From contig CAZFGN010000028.1 in assembly GCA_964518695.1 (NCBI GenBank), positions 1 through 7,783 of the forward strand: a stretch of 7,783 nucleotides of DNA. The letters run 5' to 3'. Of the stretch, positions 5,531 to 7,783 are shown piece after piece. Position numbers and translations under genes: made by a program. The notes under the pieces were generated by a model, which saw only the letters and a program-made list of their open reading frames with translations, made no database searches and was not told the DNA's origin. Every line of letters begins with the position of its first letter. Positions within the stretch are counted from its first letter, which is position 1. This stretch comes from CAZFGN01 sp964518695 (lineage in GTDB: Bacteria; Patescibacteriota; Minisyncoccia; UBA6257; Colwellbacteraceae).

Positions 5531-7366
5531 TTATTTACCTTCACCTTTCTTCAATCTCTTGCGATCATTTTCTGTAAGAAAAATTTTTCGGATGCGAATA
5601 CTTTTAGGCGTTACCTCCACCATTTCATCATCACCGATATAACTTAGCGAATCTTCTAAGCTCAAGGTTAACGGCACCTCAAGTTGATCCTGAAGCCCCT
5701 CATTTTTCGCTCGGAAATTGGTAAGTTGTTTAGTTTTACAAACATTTACAGGAACATCTCCAGCTTTAGCATTCTCACCAACCACCATCCCTTCATACAC
5801 CTGGGTACCCGCGCCGATAAATAGTTTTCCCCGCCCCTGTGCCGTAACCAATCCGAAGTTATTAGAAATACCCGTTTCCGTCGAAACAATCGAGCCCCGT
5901 GTTTCTGGGTGAATATCGCCTTTATAATCTTCGTAACCTAAAAAGATGCTATTCATAATCCCCGTGCCCTTTGTGTCGGTCAAAAATTCTCCGCGCGAAC
6001 CTATAAGTCCACGAGTAGGTATAAGGAAGTCCATATAAACAGTCCCTGCATCCGCGCGCATATCTTTCATAACGCCAGAACGCTTCCCCATCATTTCAAT
6101 AACTATACCAGAGTGTTTTTCCGGAACCTCAATAGAAACAAGTTCCATTGGTTCGATCTTTCCCCCATCTTTTTCTTTAAAAATGACTTGCGGCTTTGAA
6201 ACCTCAAACTCAAATCCTTCACGACGCATTTTTTCAATCAGTATGGCAAGGTGTAATTCACCTCTCCCGGCAACCGTCCACCGATCGGCGAATTCCGTAG
6301 TAGAAATAGCTAAGGCCACGTCGGTCTCAAGCTCGTGCTCCAAACGTTCCTTGATATTTCTCGAAGTGGTGTACTGTCCTTCCTTCCCCTTGAATGGCGA
6401 TGTGTTGACCCCAAAAGTCATTTTTATTGTCGGCTCATCTATGTGAATAATCGGTAGAGCGTGCGGTTCTTTTAAATCGGCGATAGTTTCACCAATTGAA
6501 ATATCAGGAATACCGGCAACAGCAACTATATCTCCAGAGTTAGCTTCATCCACGTCAACGCGATTAAGACCGTCAAAGAGCATAACCGCACTCAACTCCG
6601 CTCTTTTAACTTCACCAGACCTGTTTATATGACTTACAGCCATGCCCTTACGTAAAACACCCGCGTAGAGCCGACCAATGGCTATCTTCCCCTTGTAATT
6701 GTCATAGGCTAAATTGACGGTAAGCATTTGGAGAGGTTTTGAATCTTCGCGCAGCGGAGCTGGAATATACTCTATGATGGTATCAAAAATCGGCAGAATA
6801 TTTTCCATTGCGTTTAAATCAGAACTCAAACCGGCTTTACCTTGAATAGCAGAAGCATAAATAACGGGGAACTCTATTTGCGTCTCACTTGCCCCAAGAT
6901 CAAAAAACAAATCATAAGTGGCATTTAAGACCCATTCCGGTCTGGCATTAGGTTTGTCAATTTTATTAATAACCACGATAATTTTGTGACCAGCCTCGAT
7001 CGCCTTGCGCAAAACAAATTTCGTTTGAGGCATTGGACCTTCCTTCGCGTCAATTAAAAGCAGGACGCCATCAACCATCCGCATAATACGCTCAACTTCA
7101 CCGCCAAAATCAGCGTGGCCAGGCGTGTCAACTATATTAATCTTAATATCATGATATTTGATTGACGCGTTTTTGGAAAAAATCGTAATCCCCCGTTCTC
7201 TTTCAAGTTCGTTTGAATCCATGATTAACTCGTCAAATTGAACCTTTCCGCCGAAGACGGATCCGCCTTTGGTTGAAAAATTTTCCGACTGCGTTAAAAG
7301 AGCGTCAACCAAAGTCGTTTTACCATGGTCAACGTGAGCAATTATCGCGATGTTTCTTAATTCCAT
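5531..7366 (-). CDS. typA: TypA/BipA ribosome-binding translational GTPase
   Basis: The product is 611 residues, the usual length for TypA/BipA. The GTPase domain opens with AHVDHGKTT (10-18, G1), then RGITI (58-62, G2), DTPGH (80-84, G3), NKID (134-137, G4) and SAI (172-174, G5). EF-G-like domains II, III and V follow (about 205-480), with GRGELHLAILIE (367-378) and IPTRGLIGSRGEF (449-461). The BipA-specific C-terminal domain holds GRGKLFIGAG (511-520) and TKQLTNFRAKNEG (545-557). TypA binds the ribosome at the EF-G site and contributes to large-subunit assembly and to growth under stress and cold. The ATG at 7366 has no Shine-Dalgarno sequence and lies about 39 nt after a predicted transcription start, behind a small hairpin. 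The helicase gene follows 50 nt downstream. Confidence 0.97.
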   Translation of the reverse strand: MELRNIAIIAHVDHGKTTLVDALLTQSENFSTKGGSVFGGKVQFDELIMDSNELERERGITIFSKNASIKYHDIKINIVDTPGHADFGGEVERIMRMVDGVLLLIDAKEGPMPQTKFVLRKAIEAGHKIIVVINKIDKPNARPEWVLNATYDLFFDLGASETQIEFPVIYASAIQGKAGLSSDLNAMENILPIFDTIIEYIPAPLREDSKPLQMLTVNLAYDNYKGKIAIGRLYAGVLRKGMAVSHINRSGEVKRAELSAVMLFDGLNRVDVDEANSGDIVAVAGIPDISIGETIADLKEPHALPIIHIDEPTIKMTFGVNTSPFKGKEGQYTTSRNIKERLEHELETDVALAISTTEFADRWTVAGRGELHLAILIEKMRREGFEFEVSKPQVIFKEKDGGKIEPMELVSIEVPEKHSGIVIEMMGKRSGVMKDMRADAGTVYMDFLIPTRGLIGSRGEFLTDTKGTGIMNSIFLGYEDYKGDIHPETRGSIVSTETGISNNFGLVTAQGRGKLFIGAGTQVYEGMVVGENAKAGDVPVNVCKTKQLTNFRAKNEGLQDQLEVPLTLSLEDSLSYIGDDEMVEVTPKSIRIRKIFLTENDRKRLKKGEGK

Positions 7367-7378
7367 GTAAGTAAATAA

Positions 7379-7398
7379 AAATGCCCAGCGGGGCTTTT
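7379..7398 (-). promoter_or_regulatory. Terminator-like hairpin in the typA leader
   Basis: GCCC (7383-7386) and GGGC (7391-7394) pair around a 4-nt loop; after one mismatch, AAA (7379-7381) pairs with TTT (7396-7398). On the minus strand the stem is followed by ATTTTTATTTA, and it ends about 12 nt before the typA start codon. It could weakly attenuate transcription, or hold the start region open or closed. The stem is short, so its strength is doubtful. Confidence 0.4.
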
Positions 7399-7411
7399 AC
7401 TGATTGAGACA

Positions 7412-7440
7412 ATTGTACCTTAACTTACAAAGAATGTCAA
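7412..7440 (-). promoter_or_regulatory. Near-consensus sigma-70-type promoter of typA
   Basis: On the minus strand TTGACA (7440-7435, perfect) and TACAAT (7417-7412, 5 of 6) are exactly 17 bp apart. Transcription should start near 7405, giving a typA leader of about 39 nt. The -35 box lies inside an imperfect inverted repeat, TTAACTTAC (7420-7428) with GTAAGTAAA (7443-7451), a possible operator. Confidence 0.75.
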
Positions 7441-7481
7441 TCGTAAGTAAATGATAGAACTTTTCTGATTTTATAGAAAAG

Positions 7482-7684
7482 AAAAAGCCCCATAGTCCGT
7501 TGTCGCAACGGGGGAGAGGGGCTTTTCAAGGTCATAAGACTCGAGAAATAACTATGATTCCCCTACTATTATATGCCAGATCATCGCATATAAAGAATTA
7601 GTATGGAAGCAATGAGTTTTAACTCCGCGACAGTTATTAATGAGCTTACTACTCATATGTTGTTGCTACAAAGTAGTGTAGCAA
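7482..7684 (-). ncRNA. Candidate structured small RNA of about 200 nt, unknown family
   Basis: This segment is bounded by a near-consensus promoter (7717-7689, expected start near 7682) and the nested terminator (7526-7483), both on the minus strand. It contains a run of local hairpins: TTGCTACA/TGTAGCAA (7663-7684, 8 bp, 6-nt loop) at the very 5' end, ATGAG/CTCAT (7640-7656), GAGT/ACTC within 7614-7625, TTATATGC/GCATATAA (7569-7593, 8 bp, 9-nt loop), TCATA/TATGA (7532-7557) and the terminator. I see no tmRNA, RNase P, SRP, 6S or tRNA hallmarks. A 34-codon ATG frame (7656-7552) fits inside, but has no Shine-Dalgarno sequence and its start lies in a predicted stem. Alternatives are a leader peptide unit or a typA upstream leader with an attenuator. 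Confidence 0.5.
7483..7526 (-). terminator. Strong nested intrinsic terminator upstream of the typA promoter
   Basis: AAAAGCCCC (7483-7491) pairs with GGGGCTTTT (7518-7526), a perfect 9-bp outer stem. Inside it CCGTTG (7497-7502) pairs with CAACGG (7506-7511) around a TCG loop. On the minus strand the outer stem runs into TTTTTCTTTTC, a better T-tract than the TTTTC on the plus strand, so it most likely ends leftward transcription from the promoter at 7689-7717. Confidence 0.75.
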
Positions 7685-7688
7685 AGTA

Positions 7689-7717
7689 ACTATAGCATAC
7701 TATAATATTCCTGTCAA
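7689..7717 (-). promoter_or_regulatory. Near-consensus sigma-70-type promoter of the candidate small RNA
   Basis: On the minus strand TTGACA (7717-7712, perfect) is followed after exactly 17 bp by TATAGT (7694-7689, 5 of 6). Start of transcription is expected near 7682, at the foot of an 8-bp hairpin. On the plus strand a perfect TATAAT also occurs at 7701-7706 but has no fitting -35 box. Confidence 0.75.
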
Positions 7718-7740
7718 GTGTCTCGTAATGAGGCGTTATC

Positions 7741-7783
7741 TTAGGTTTTTGATTCTCCGCCTTTCTCATCCAGCTCAGACCAA
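7741..7783 (-). CDS. Possible C-terminal end of an unidentified protein
   Basis: One minus-strand frame from the window edge reads WSELDEKGGESKT and then TAA at 7743-7741, just before the promoter at 7717. The charged, polar tail is plausible for a protein C-terminus, but 13 codons prove nothing. A competing plus-strand frame from an ATG at 7728 is also open to the edge. No function can be given. Confidence 0.25.
   Translation of the reverse strand, partial: WSELDEKGGESKT

Larger units (their letters stand above)
7367..7452. repeat. GTAAGTAAAT repeats flanking the typA promoter
   Basis: GTAAGTAAAT occurs at 7367-7376, next to the typA start codon, and again at 7443-7452, just upstream of the -35 box. 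A third, inverted copy with one mismatch over 9 nt lies at 7420-7428 in the promoter spacer. The inverted pair is centred on the -35 box. Confidence 0.5.

Noticed and set aside
7552..7656. A 34-codon minus-strand frame (ATG at 7656, TAG at 7554-7552) inside the candidate small RNA.
   Set aside because: No Shine-Dalgarno sequence, the ATG lies in a predicted stem, the peptide has no recognisable motif or run of one amino acid as in attenuator leader peptides, and the RNA is hairpin-rich throughout. A small protein is possible but unsupported.
7728..7783. Plus-strand frame from ATG at 7728, open to the right edge.
   Set aside because: Only 18 codons, no Shine-Dalgarno sequence, no fitting -35 box for the TATAAT at 7701, and it competes with the minus-strand tail frame. 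Cannot be decided within the window.

Overview
The window reads as a compact bacterial chromosome segment, most likely from a candidate-phyla-radiation (Patescibacteria/Parcubacteria-like) genome recovered from a metagenome. This is inference. It rests on tightly packed genes with almost no Shine-Dalgarno signals, an Obg protein with no C-terminal extension, TTG/GTG starts, and a 10-N scaffold gap inside a gene. No mobile element, CRISPR array, tRNA or rRNA was seen. It is mainly a housekeeping region around ribosome biogenesis and translation.

Layout. On the minus strand at the left, a half-transporter-type ABC exporter (GTG start at 2221) runs into an RsuA/RluB-family pseudouridine synthase through an ATGA overlap; the synthase is cut by the left window edge. 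A 97-bp divergent intergenic region (2222-2318) with an 8-bp inverted repeat separates the exporter from a plus-strand cluster: a DUF2000 protein, a DUF192 protein and the Obg GTPase, spaced 19 and 9 nt apart. Obg converges, with a 14-bp gap, on a minus-strand pair: typA (BipA) followed 50 nt later by a DEAD-box RNA helicase.

The right-hand 417 bases (7367-7783) hold no convincing large gene but are not empty. They carry two near-consensus sigma-70-type promoters pointing left. The inner one (TTGACA-17-TACAAT) should drive typA with a leader of about 39 nt that contains a terminator-like hairpin. The outer one (TTGACA-17-TATAGT) starts a transcript of about 200 nt that is rich in hairpins and ends at a strong nested terminator, the best candidate here for an undescribed small RNA. 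The extreme right edge may hold the last 13 codons of another minus-strand gene.

How the genes fit together: RsuA/RluB-type pseudouridylation, Obg (large-subunit assembly GTPase), TypA/BipA (ribosome-bound GTPase) and a DEAD-box helicase all act on ribosomes. DUF2000 proteins are related in fold to peptidyl-tRNA hydrolase 2. The exporter and the DUF192 protein have no obvious link to that theme.

The most useful observations are: (1) the 10-N gap in the DUF192 gene appears spurious, because both sides carry the same TTAAG and collapsing it restores the family spacing; (2) the hairpin-rich RNA unit upstream of typA; (3) a probable antisense-strand terminator for the typA-helicase operon buried in the obg coding sequence; (4) promoter -10 boxes exactly 6 nt from the start codons of the exporter and helicase genes, implying leaderless mRNAs; (5) a perfect 12-bp hairpin inside the start of the DUF2000 gene.
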